Made by a program: the position numbers and the translations under genes. A DNA stretch of 64,000 nt, from positions 59,067,977 through 59,131,976 of the forward strand of contig OX424555.1 of the NCBI GenBank assembly GCA_949152475.1, read 5' to 3'. Positions 11,551 to 21,573 of this stretch are shown in pieces. How positions within the stretch are numbered: the stretch's first letter is position 1; each line of letters opens with the position of its first letter. The notes under the pieces were generated by a model. The model was not told where the DNA came from, made no database searches, and saw nothing but the letters and a program-made list of their open reading frames with translations. Origin of the DNA: Terebella lapidaria (taxonomy: Eukaryota; Annelida; Polychaeta; Terebellida; Terebellidae).

Positions 11551-14500
11551 CTGTGCTGGTGTTAATCCAGCCAACATCAAACAACTGACATTGCTAAGTG
11601 ATGATGAACAGGGAACTGTCATACCAACTGTCATTGGGTGCAACCGGCGAGTGGACACCAGGGAGCGTGGTCTTGGGATAAATCGTGATTCCATTGTTCA
11701 AGTGGACACTGTTTCTACTGCAACTCCACCTGGTGAGCTCCTCAGAGCCTGTGTTCTTAATGTTCAATCCATTAAGAACAAGGCTGACGTCATCAACGAA
11801 TATATCACAGACACCAGCTGTGACATGATGTTCCTGACAGAGACTTGGCTTAGACCTGGTGATGTTGACAGGGTCGTTATTGGAGAACTGTGTCCTCCTG
11901 GATATTGTTTTGCTCATCTCCCAAGACAAAACGGTTCTGGATATGGTGGACTTGGTTTGGTCTACAGGGAAGGTCTTCACCTTCAGGCTGGACTCAACTA
12001 TCCTGCGACAGCGCAGCCCTTTGAACTCATGGATATATCTCTAACGTGTGGGAAGTCCCATGTTAAATTCTTGCTGGTCTACAGACCACCTCCATCTAAA
12101 AAGAATGGATATACGACTACAGGCTTCTTCAAAGACTTTGCAGAGGTCATAGACTCTCTTCCTTCTCAAAATGGACATGTTGTGGTTCTTGGTGATCTCA
12201 ACTTCCATATTGACGATGAGCGGAATCGAGACGCCAGTGTGTTCGTGGATATGCTGTACTCAGCTGGACTTAGCCAACATGTGACTGGTCCAACACATCG
12301 CAATGGACACACCCTTGACGTCATCATAACGCGAGATGAAGATGACGTTGTCCAGAGTGTGATGCCCACTGATCCAGCCATATCTGACCACTCTGCCATT
12401 CACTTCGAACTCAACTTAGTTGCATCATCTCCCGTCTCCAACGAACGATCGTATCGCAAGTTTTCTGCGATTGACAGGTCTGAATTGAAGCAGGACATCA
12501 TCGAAGCATTTGGTGACATGGAGTGTTTCAACTCATGCGATGAACTTATGGCTTGTTATGATCGTCAGTTCACACGGTTGATGGACAAACATGCACCGAC
12601 TCAAACGTCACGTATAAAAGTCAAGACTCATTCTCCATGGATATCTGACTCTATACGGACGGAGATTCGACTTCGTCGAAAGCTTGAAAGTCAGTGGAAT
12701 CGAACTGGCTTGACTGTACATCGTCAAATGTACAAGCAACAGCGTAACCGTGTCACTTATCTCATAGCCAAGGAAAAGTGCACGTTCTACAACGATAGAC
12801 TGAATGACATTGCCAATGACAAAAAGGCAACATTCAAGACTGTCGACAAATTACTCAACCGGTCAACCACACCTGTGTATCCTGCCGGGAGACTTGATGA
12901 CCAACTTACTGAAGACTTCGCAAAATTCTTCCGGGACAAGATAGTCAAGATCCGCACTGCAAGCACTGTCGATAATGAACAGGACCAGTTAACTCTAGAA
13001 TCTGACTTGCCTGGAAATGTAGCTAGCTTCACATCGTTCTGTGAAGTTACAGCTGACTCTGTCCGCAAGATCATCTTCAAGGCTCCAAAGAAGTCATGCA
13101 CTTTGGATCCAATTCCAACACATCTCCTGGTGGAATGTATTGATGAGATCTTACCGACACTCACCCGAATCATCAACCTGTCTCTTGTGTCGTCCGTTGT
13201 TCCCTCTTCGCTCAAAGATGCACTTGTATCTCCTCTTCTTAAGAAGTCGACGCTTGACCCTGAGGAACTCAAGAATTATCGACCAGTCTCCAACATCCCC
13301 TACGTTTCGAAGCTCCTTGAACGTGTTGTCGTCTCTCAACTCACAGCGCACATGGACACTAATGGTCTGTCTGAAAAGTACCAGTCAGCGTACAAGAGTT
13401 TCCACAGTAGTGAAACTGCTTTGGTACGCGTCCAGAACGACATCCTCCGTGCTCTCGATGACAAAAAGTGTGTCTTACTTGTGCTCCTCGATCTTAGTGC
13501 CGCATTTGACACTGTTGACCATAAGACTTTGCTATCACGCTTACACTCGTATATCGGCCTCGATGGTCCCGCACTCGCCTGGTTCGAATCTTACTTGACT
13601 GGACGCTCTCAATCAGTTAAAATACGAAATGCCACATCAGGCAAAAAGGACTTCCTATTTGGAGTGCCTCAAGGGTCGGTTATGGGACCCATCTTGTTCA
13701 GCATCTACACCCTGCCGTTGGGCAATATCATCCGTCGTCATGACATTGACTTCCATTGTTTTGCAGATGACACACAACTGTATCTGTCTTTTGACATACC
13801 TGAACTCGACGATGCAGCGTCAAAAATTGAAGTGTGCATATCCGAGATCAAATTATGGATGTCACAAAACTTCCTCAAACTGAATGCGGAGAAAACTGAA
13901 ATGCTTTGTATCAGTTCACGGTTCAACACACTTGACACAACCTGTACGCTCAACATCGGAGGTGCCACCATTGTTCCTTCATCATCTGCCCGCAACATTG
14001 GTGCTGTCTTCGACACAGGCATGTCTCTCGAGAAGCACGTGAACAGCATATGCAGGTCAGCTTATCTCCAGCTTCGCAATGTTGGACAGATTAGGAAATA
14101 TCTGACCCAACAAACTGCAGCAAGTGTTGTGCACGCCTTGATAACGTCAAAGCTGGACTACGCCAATGCCCTCCTTGTTAAGCTCCCTGATTGTCTTCTT
14201 TCAAAGCTGCAGCGAATCCAAAACATTGGCGCAAGGATCGTCTCTAGGACCAAGAGGACTGAGCATATTACCCCAGTTTTGGCAGCACTTCACTGGCTTC
14301 CAATCAGAGCCCGTGTCACATTCAAGATATGCAGTATGGTTCACCGTGCACTGCATGACCGGGCTCCGACCTACATCAAAGATCTACTGTGTGTGAGATC
14401 GATCTCACGTCAACTTCGTTCGGCGGCTGAGGGCCCCATCTTAGTTGTTCCCCGGGTCAGGACAAGGACCTACGGGGATAGATCTTTCTCGGTAGCTGCG

Positions 14501-14602
14501 CCAATCCTCTGGAACAATCTTCCCTCAGATCTGCGTTGCATTGACTCTGAACCAGGATTCAAAAAAAGACTTAAAACGCATCTGTTCACACAATACTTCT
14601 AG
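11551..14602 (+). CDS. L2 LINE ORF2: endonuclease plus reverse transcriptase (start missing)
   Basis: About 1,016 codons without a stop. The N-terminal APE-type endonuclease shows LNVQSIKNK (about 11755), LTETWL (about 11838), GDLNFH (about 12190) and SDHSAI (about 12387). The reverse transcriptase shows LLDLSAAFDTVDH (about 13485), GVPQGSVMGP (about 13660) and FADDTQLY (13760), the catalytic box. The C-terminus has LHWLPIRARV and RSFSVAAPILWNNLP, seen in L2/Crack/Rex1-like elements. There is no ATG at the beginning because the copy is 5'-truncated; any ORF1 is absent. All key catalytic boxes are intact, so the insertion is probably recent. Confidence 0.93.
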
Positions 14603-14678
14603 TCTCTTTTCATGTGTGTTTGTTCATTTGTCTTCGTCTAGTCATTCCAGTCATTTGTCTAGTCATTCCTGTTTTATT

Positions 14679-14718
<40 letters not shown>

Positions 14719-14870
14719 GTGTGGTTTTTTATTATCACTTTTTGGTTTTTTCACTGTCAGTATTGTATAATCCTAATTGTGTTTTGTTCTTATGGGTCTG
14801 TTCAGCGCCTCAGAACATGTATATGGTGTTGGCGCTATATAAATGTATAAACAATAAACAATAAACAATC
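11551..14870 (+). mobile_element. L2-type non-LTR retrotransposon (LINE), 5'-truncated, inserted in gypsy integrase
   Basis: Plus-strand insertion of about 3.3 kb. The left junction follows GGGGCGATC (11541-11550) and the right junction precedes TTTTTGGGGCC (14871 on). Only ATC is shared at both sides, so the target duplication is 3 bp or absent. The 3' end has GGCGCTATATAAATG followed by three AATAAAC units (about 14846-14869), the hallmark of L2-like tails. The 3' UTR holds a run of 33 T (14681-14713). The reading frame is open straight through the 5' junction, which indicates truncation inside the frame. Confidence 0.92.
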
Positions 14871-17331
14871 TTTTTGGGGCCGGTTTACCCTTGCGGGTCA
14901 CACATTGCGGGCAGCGGGCACACCAGCGGGCGACGTCCAACGCCAAGCCGGGCCAGTAGAATCGGCGCCTGACTCTCTCGATGGTACGCTGTATGCCGAG
15001 ATGTCCGACAATCTTTAGGTCGTGTAGTTGGTGCAGAACTTGTGTCCTGAGTGCTACGGGGAGCACGGTTTGCACCACAGGCCGTCCGGCGGGGTCGGGT
15101 TTTATATGTCGAACCAGCACTCCGTCTTGTAGCGCCAGGAGGTTCCAGCGGGAAACAAGTGTCTTTACCTCCTCTCCTTGGCGGGCGACTTCTCTAGAGT
15201 CGGGCTTGGTGCCGGCTAACATCCATTGCCGCACTTTTCCGACGCTGGGGTCGGCTTGCTGTGCCGCGACAATGTCCTGGGTCGAATAGTCCGAAAGCCA
15301 CTTTTGTCCATCAAGTGTGGCGTCCAAAGCACGGACTCGAACAACTTGGCGTGCCGAAATTAGCTGGGGCAAGACCGGTGATGTTATCGAATCACTGTCC
15401 AGGAGGTCTGCCCTTGTCTGGGTCGGAACAACAGTTATCCGACGAACTGGAAGTTCTCCGGAACTTGTTTCTGGGTCGGTCGGAGGTGTGACGAGTCGTC
15501 CGGGACAGTCTTGGTGTTTGCAACTGTGGCACCGTGACAAGCCGTCGGCGTTACCGTGTAGTTTTCCGGGTCGATGCTCTATCCGAAAGTCATACTGCTG
15601 TAGCTTGGCGAGCCACCTAGCGAGCATGCCGTCGGCGTCGCTGTAGTTTTTCAGCCACCTCAGCGAGCTATGGTCGGTCCAGAGGAGGAATTTCCTACCC
15701 CAGAGGTAGTGCCGATAGTGTTGCACCATCTCAACTACTGCCAGTAGTTCCCGATAGGTGGTGCAATAATTCCGCTGGGTCCGGGAAAGGGTTTTGCTGG
15801 CGAACCCGATGGGGATCTCCTTCCCGTTAACCCTTTGTGAGAGGGCACCTCCCACAGCAAAGCCGCTTGCATCCGTGTCGAGGATGAAGTAGTCCTCCGG
15901 ATTCTGGGTCGGATGAGCGAGCTTGGGCGCCTTGATGAGGGCGTCACGGAGTCGCTGGAAAGCTCGTCGCTGGGCCGGTCCCCAAGTGAAGTGGCATTCA
16001 CCTCGGGTAAGCGCTACGAGGGGTTCAGCGATCTCAGCGTAGTCCTTGATGAATCGCCTGTGGTCCGGCGCTAGTCCGGCGCGATCCACCATTTCTTGTA
16101 GATGTGGCGGTAGGTCGCGGTAGTGACTGGCGTCTACCGTGGCCGGGTCGGGCTCCTCTCCAGGTCGTGGCAGAGCTCCGACGACACTTTCGACAGGGCT
16201 TGCTATGGCGACAGGGTCGGAACGGGTGAGAGTAATGCCGGTATCTGCTGGATTGACTACCGACACCTTTACGCACTGCCGATTCAGGGTCGTAAGTGTT
16301 CTTCCCATAATGAGGTCAGTCTCCTCGGGAAAGGTCGTTAGTGGCTGAACTATCTTCGGGTGTTGTCGGACTCGGACCCGGGAAGTCGGGACCAGCTCCA
16401 CTATTGCTTCGCTGCGTGCGGGGACGGTGACAGCTCGTCGCACGGCCATTCTGACAACATTGGCCTCAATGTCTTTATGTGCGAACAGGATCTCTTTGTG
16501 TACCTGTATCGTCCCTTCACCGTAATTCACTACAGCGTGAGCTTGCCGGAAAAAGTTCATGCCGAGAATCATGTCGTCATGTATGTCAGCCACACAAAAG
16601 GTTACGACCATATGGTTGGTTCCGACCTGTATTGAAAGGTCGATCAGTCCATCGATCGGGCTTGACTGTCCAGTGACGTCACGAATAATAGCCGAAGTAG
16701 ACCGCAAATGTCGCTGGTCAGCGGGGACGTGACGTAGCTGATCGCGTCGGAGCAGGGAGATCTGCGCTCCGGAGTCGAGTACAGCCTTTATCGTCTTGTT
16801 TCCGACGTGTACCGGCAACTTCCAGCATTTGTGATTGGTGGCGCTGGAGTTGTTGATGACAGCCGGAATTTCAGGGACGTCTGGCGGTGGCCTGAAGAGT
16901 GTGTGAAGAGGCGGCAGTTTGGATTCCGGTCCACTCGGAAAGGCGTAGAATCCTCCGTCGTCTAAGATCCACTCAATCTCGGACATGCTGTCCGTTCCGG
17001 TGCCGTTGGCGGTCGGGGGTGACGCCCCTTCAGGACGACGGTTTCCACGTGGTGGCCGCTGTGGTCGCGGTGCGGACACCCCTTCATGAAAAGAGGCCGG
17101 TTTCGGGATCGGAGCTTGACATTTTGTACACACCCCTTCAAGGAGCTGAGGTGTGGGCTGGGTCGGCTGCGGGGTCGTTATTGGTGTCGTTACCGGTACA
17201 GTAGTCGTGACAACCGCAGATGTGGAGCGGGGAACGTTGTCCTGTTGTCTGGAAGGCCCTTGCTCCTCAGCACCTTCCCCTACTGGTTTGACGACGGGGT
17301 CGGGGGTGTTGGTGGGGCCGGTTTGGTTTGG
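14871..17331 (-). pseudogene. Gypsy pol, N-terminal part: protease, RNase H and integrase zinc domain; RT core absent
   Basis: This frame is open from 17331 and overlaps the end of gag (stop at 17280) in the -1 frame. Order seen: a CxxC motif (VCTKC); an aspartic protease with LDSGAQISLL (about 16775) and ILGMNFF (about 16560); the pre-RT segment LPPHLQEMVDRAG; then directly the tether segment DHRRFIKDYAEIAEPL (about 16060). Next come RNase H with LDTDASG (about 15875) and WTDHSSLRW (about 15675), and the integrase HHCC finger (about 15030-14905, CARCPQC). The roughly 280-300 residues that hold the polymerase core, including the YxDD box, are missing with the frame kept. A short repeat GTCCGGCG lies at the join (16063-16070 and 16074-16081). 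The frame is then broken by the LINE at 14870. Confidence 0.92.
16055..16090 (-). other. Junction of the reverse-transcriptase deletion in pol
   Basis: On the minus strand the pre-RT segment (EMVDRAG) passes directly into the post-RT tether (DHRRFIKDYAEIA). GTCCGGCG occurs twice within 19 bp here (16063-16070, 16074-16081), a possible microhomology left by deletion or template switching. The frame is preserved. Confidence 0.75.
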
Positions 17332-19856
17332 TTACCGGTTTGGTTAGGTACTGACAACACTTGAGCTGTCCTTCTGTCAGTACCGGGACCATTAGGCCGA
17401 AATGCTAGTGGTTTCATGCCGTTGCGTACTAGCACATCCTTAAGCCGAAAGCACCGCATCCAGCGATGGCCGGGCTTCTTGCAAAAGAAGCAAACCATGG
17501 GTCGTCCGGGTTGCGGGGGTCGATCACCTTTCATCGGGGCCGTTGTTCGCAGGACAGAAAAGATAGCCGTTTCCTCACATAGTCCATTCTCGTCACTAAG
17601 GACGCACTGGAAAGCTTCAGCCACCCACTCGCGTGAGCTGGCCGGCACTGAATGTTCGTCGCAACCTTGTAGGCCGGTAGTGTCACTGTCCGCGGGGTCG
17701 TAGTAGGCCGCAATTTGCTCTGGGGTTAGTGTTTCCCCCTGGGTGACTTGTCCCATGGCACAAGACAGTTCTTCATTAACAGGGTCGTCTTCCGCGTATC
17801 CGCTTGCGGAAATGTCGGCACGTCGTGTGCCTCGGTGTCGATCTCTGGCTGTCCTCTGCTGACGACTCTCTACCTTGAGAACGGCCGTTAGTGCCTCACT
17901 GTAGCTGTTAAAAGTGAGGGCACACAGTTTATCGGCAATGGGGTCGGGTTGGCCGTTAACGAATTGTGCAATTACAGTTCGTTGCCGCGACGTTGGCGTA
18001 ACGTCATCGAACACTTGCTCCGCCAGGGCTTGAAGTCGCTCCATGTAGTGTTCCGCGTCCTCTTTTCGTTCCCGCTTGAGGAACGGAAAATCGTCCCGTT
18101 TGGACTGTCGACGGGGCTCGGGTTCCCAGCCCTCTAGAAGTTGGCGACGGAACTCTTCCCAGGGAGTCGCGACTGGGATATTTAGAGCTAGCGCTTCAGC
18201 GCGGCCGCGCAGCGTGCTCCGGAAGGTCGTCGTCTTGTTGAGGTCGGAGTAAGTGAAAGCCGCGGTAAATTGTTCGAAACTCCGAATGTATTGAGTGAGA
18301 TTGCCCTCCTTGAAGGTCGCACGCCATTGAGCCATTTTAGCCGTAGCCAACGTTTGGGGCTCAGACGTGAGTCTCTGTGGCGTGGGCGTGTCAACACTCA
18401 CCGCAACTGGTGTAGTCGCTGCAGTGGCCGTCGGAGTTGAAACAGCCGAAGTCGCCGGAGCCGTCGCATCTGGGCCGATCGGGGTCGCGTTAGCGGGGGC
18501 GGTCGGTGCTGTCGTCGCGGAGACGGCGAGCGATGCGGCGGGTGGTGCCGTCGTGTGACTGGGGTCGTGTGGTGCTTGTGCAGCGGGGGCCGGTTGACTG
18601 TATGGAGGCGTCACCCATGGTATCCCGACTGAGGGTGGGAATACAGCCGGTGGTGGATATCGGTATACCGATCCATCTGGGCATACACCATGGTACACTA
18701 ATCCGGGCTGTGTACCATGATAGCCGGTGTCAGCTATCACGCTGGGAACGCCACCATATCCGGGCGGTGGGTTCGCGTAGCCGACATGCGGTGAATAGTA
18801 TCCGACAGCTACTCCATTTGGAACACCGCTTGTTGCGCCAGGGTATCCGACTGGCGGTACACCATATCCGTTGGTGTTTCCGACTGATTGTGAGATCGGA
18901 GGTCCGATCATTGGCACAACACTTTCTGCCGGAGCAGACACAACTTGATCTTGTGACGGATCGAAGCGCGGTTGTTCTCCGGTAGTCGGCGATGGTCGGT
19001 GCGTGGTCGGCGCGGGAGCACGTGTGTCGGAAGTCGGCGTGTCGGGGTCGCAGGGTCGGCGACTTGATGTCGAGGGTGCTTGTCGGGGTCGCGCTTGTCG
19101 CATGGTGGCGCGAGATTCCGTCATCGTGTCGCTGGGTCGTTGTTGTCGTAGAGGCGTCGCGATCCGGGTAGCGGTCGTCGCCAGGATGTCTTCGGATGTC
19201 GCTCCCGTCTGGCTGGGTCGTGTGTACTCTACCACCGTAGGCTCGGTCGGTATGCGTGAGTACATTTCTGGCGCGGGGTCGTGTTGTCTCGGCGTCATGG
19301 ACGGCGCCAGGGGTCGATTGGCCGAATAAGCGTTCGGCGGGGTCGGTTCCGGAACATTGTCAGACTGACAAACCCACTGTCGTATCCGAGAGTTACTTGG
19401 TGGGTGCGTAACCATTGACGTATCTATGGTTACCGGCCGAACGTTCACTGCTAACTGTTCTGGGTCGATATCACGATCTACGCCCGCTCTTTGACGTGAG
19501 CGTGTATAGTTTCTGTCGGCAAAGTCACTTCTCTGGGTCGCTCTAGCCGGCGTGGCCGAGTATGCTCTAGCGTGTGCACGCAGAATGTCACTTACTGTAT
19601 GTGACGGCGCGAGCGGGTCTTCGTCTAGGAACTCCTGCACCAGGTCGGTAGGCGGCGAAAACGATCTCAGGGTCGAATGGTCGCCGATGGAGTCGAAAAG
19701 GCCGGACGGTTGTTGCTCCTGCGACAGTGGAACTGTATCGCTCATGGCAACTGAGCGGGGCCCGGAAGGTCGGAAGGCCGGATTCGGATTGATCGTCACT
19801 TCGTCATCCGTGGGGTCGAGTGGCTCACCGCGGGAGGCTCCCGGGGCCAATGCCAT
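17280..19856 (-). CDS. gag: Gypsy Gag polyprotein (858 aa)
   Basis: Starts at the ATG at 19856-19854, about 64 nt inside the 5' LTR edge; the codon before it is TTG. Residues 1-500 are Pro/Thr/Ser-rich and disordered-looking, with a Gly/Tyr/Pro-rich stretch. A capsid-type retrotransposon Gag domain follows (about 505-660; WRATFKEGNLTQYIRSF, then WEEFRRQLLEG). Near residue 788 there is a zinc knuckle CFFCKKPGHRWMRC (CX2CX4HX4C). The tail is Pro/Thr-rich. At 858 residues it is much larger than most gypsy Gags because of the N-terminal half. Pol overlaps its last 17 codons in the -1 frame. Confidence 0.92.
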   Translation of the reverse strand: MALAPGASRGEPLDPTDDEVTINPNPAFRPSGPRSVAMSDTVPLSQEQQPSGLFDSIGDHSTLRSFSPPTDLVQEFLDEDPLAPSHTVSDILRAHARAYSATPARATQRSDFADRNYTRSRQRAGVDRDIDPEQLAVNVRPVTIDTSMVTHPPSNSRIRQWVCQSDNVPEPTPPNAYSANRPLAPSMTPRQHDPAPEMYSRIPTEPTVVEYTRPSQTGATSEDILATTATRIATPLRQQRPSDTMTESRATMRQARPRQAPSTSSRRPCDPDTPTSDTRAPAPTTHRPSPTTGEQPRFDPSQDQVVSAPAESVVPMIGPPISQSVGNTNGYGVPPVGYPGATSGVPNGVAVGYYSPHVGYANPPPGYGGVPSVIADTGYHGTQPGLVYHGVCPDGSVYRYPPPAVFPPSVGIPWVTPPYSQPAPAAQAPHDPSHTTAPPAASLAVSATTAPTAPANATPIGPDATAPATSAVSTPTATAATTPVAVSVDTPTPQRLTSEPQTLATAKMAQWRATFKEGNLTQYIRSFEQFTAAFTYSDLNKTTTFRSTLRGRAEALALNIPVATPWEEFRRQLLEGWEPEPRRQSKRDDFPFLKRERKEDAEHYMERLQALAEQVFDDVTPTSRQRTVIAQFVNGQPDPIADKLCALTFNSYSEALTAVLKVESRQQRTARDRHRGTRRADISASGYAEDDPVNEELSCAMGQVTQGETLTPEQIAAYYDPADSDTTGLQGCDEHSVPASSREWVAEAFQCVLSDENGLCEETAIFSVLRTTAPMKGDRPPQPGRPMVCFFCKKPGHRWMRCFRLKDVLVRNGMKPLAFRPNGPGTDRRTAQVLSVPNQTGNQTKPAPPTPPTPSSNQ

Positions 19857-19897
19857 CAATGCCGGTCAGGTCTGGGTCGAAGATCCGAGACTAGCTC

Positions 19898-19919
19898 AGA
19901 TCCTGGTCTACGGCGCCAA
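19898..19919 (-). promoter_or_regulatory. Primer binding site of the gypsy element
   Basis: Read on the minus strand, the first bases after the 5' LTR are TTGGCGCCGTAGACCAGG. TGG at the LTR edge is the expected complement of a tRNA CCA end. I cannot assign the tRNA without a comparison with host tRNAs. Confidence 0.6.
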
Positions 19920-20676
19920 TGTGAAGAATACGGTTCACTGGCCCGTATCAGGCCGAATGTCTGTGATGTTGTGTTACAGACCAACAAGCCGGCAGTTCAA
20001 TTCAAACTGTTTATTGTGGTGATAATGTCTAATGATCAATCACACACACCACAATCGGGGCCGTTCACACCTACGTCGGTGATTTCCCAGTCGAAGTATC
20101 CTAAATATTATAGTCCTCTGTATATATATAACAGTTTATATATCCACGTTATATCAGCTTTTACATTCACTTAGATGATCACGGCCGTTCTTCCTATTAC
20201 AATATATATAATACAACCGTTCACTTGGACATCTACTTCTCAACTGCGCAAATAACTGGGGCCGAGGGATCATGTGTCTGTGTAATTTCCCCCCAAGTGT
20301 AAGCGGTGTTGTGATAGGTCAAATGTATGCTGCAATGCGCTGATGTCACCGGGAAAGTGGGTTTCCCCGGCTCGTGTCAATACTTGTAATGCCTGTATCT
20401 GTGCACGTGATGTGTGGAGTATGTGTGTCAAGTTCTATGTTTAGAAGTCAGTGCATGTGAAGGTCAAGGCCGAGTAAACGGGGCCGAGTGTACTGAGCTA
20501 GCGGGGCCGCAGGTGCGTGGTTTGACCTGTGTGTGTAACCATGACTACATGGAGTTTATGCTTGTGATCGTATAGTGTGTACTTGTCCTGAATGTAAGTC
20601 ATGTAGAATGAATGTTTGTTGTGGAAATGTGTAGTGCGCGGGAGGGACGGGAGTAACAGTCGCTAAAATTACTACA
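19920..20676 (-). repeat. 5' LTR of the gypsy element
   Basis: 757 bp, direct copy of 4827-5583. On the minus strand a TATA-like GGATATATAAAC lies at about 20145-20134, and AATAAA lies at 20015-20010, about 120 nt further on. This gives a plausible U3-R-U5 layout. Four GGGGCCG words occur on the + strand. Confidence 0.95.
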
Positions 20677-21310
20677 TCTGTATATCATTTCCTATATGTT
20701 CATAATTGATTCCTAAACTGTGAAGTCAATAAGAAGCGAGATATTAGACATTTTGTCCTGTGACCTTGAAAATGAGGTCAAATGTCAAATTCAAGGTCAT
20801 GACAATATTCAGCATATATCATTTCCACGTCCACAATTGATTCCTAGTCTCTAATCTCAATAAGTGAGATATTTGGAAAATTGGGCCCCATTATAAAGCA
20901 TAGGAGAATTTAACAGGGGAAAGTTCCATTTGGGCCGAATTCGGGCCCAAAATGGCCCACTTCGAGCGATTCAAGGGCAACGAAACTTATACACAGGAGT
21001 ATCACTGGGGTACGTATGAAGAGTGTTATGCATCAATAAGAAAAAAAGTTACTGAACAGATTTTGAGAAAACGGCCGGAAAAGTCCAAAATTGACAGTTT
21101 TTTGTCAAAAATGACCGCCATTTTGAAAAAATTTTGATTTTTTTTTTCAAAAGTTAGGAATACCACTCTCTCGAAATATTTTTAGGCATTTTTTGTGCAA
21201 AATTTCAGATAAATTCGATCGTAAACTTCAAAGATAAAAATGTAGACGGACGACGACGACGGACGCAAAGCCACAGCAAAAAGGTTATCGGACAAAAGGG
21301 TCCAAAACCT
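20677..21310 (-). mobile_element. Right part of satellite element copy B (Helentron-associated type), host of the gypsy insertion
   Basis: Resumes the 134-bp unit interrupted at 4826 and continues into the unique 5' module of the family: the GGGCCGAATTCGGGCCC-like palindrome, AAAATGGCC words, then a GACGGACGACGACGACGGACG tract (part of the CGTCCGTCGTC module) and TTATCGGAC...GTCCAAAACCT at the end. The outer end is the 5' subterminal repeat, somewhat decayed. Confidence 0.65.
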
Positions 21311-21573
21311 AAAAAATTGCATTAAATATCAATAAACTTGATTTTACTTCATACATGCTTCCATTATATGTGAGTTTTGCTTTCACAAGCATCATGGCAT
21401 TTCAATATTATCCATAAATTCTTTACGCAGTTTGAAGTATGAGTATAATATATCTGGACCTAGAGAATTTACATATTAGTTCGCAATGCGTCAGTCAAAT
21501 GAATTTGACTTCCGCACTGCGTCGAACGCCTTATAGTTCAGCACAGAACGCTGATTACACATAATGGTAAATA

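Larger units (their letters stand above)
4827..20676 (-). mobile_element. Ty3/gypsy LTR retrotransposon, RT-deleted, with nested LINE
   Basis: Identical-length LTRs (757 bp) begin TGTGAAG and end ACTACA. They bound a minus-strand gag, protease, RNase H and integrase order, which is the Ty3/gypsy arrangement. A 4-bp target duplication TCTG (4823-4826 and 20677-20680) flanks it. Without the 3.3-kb LINE the element is about 12.5 kb, long for the family because of a large Gag, a 1.7-kb spacer and an extra reading frame after pol. The LTRs differ at about one position by eye (near 5498 versus 20591), which implies a young insertion. The polymerase core is missing, so this copy cannot encode its own reverse transcription. 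Confidence 0.95.

Noticed and set aside
18367..19329. Plus-strand frames of up to 159 codons opposite gag
   Set aside because: Antisense to the Pro/Thr-rich Gag half; repetitive Val/Ala/Gly composition follows from the complementary codons.
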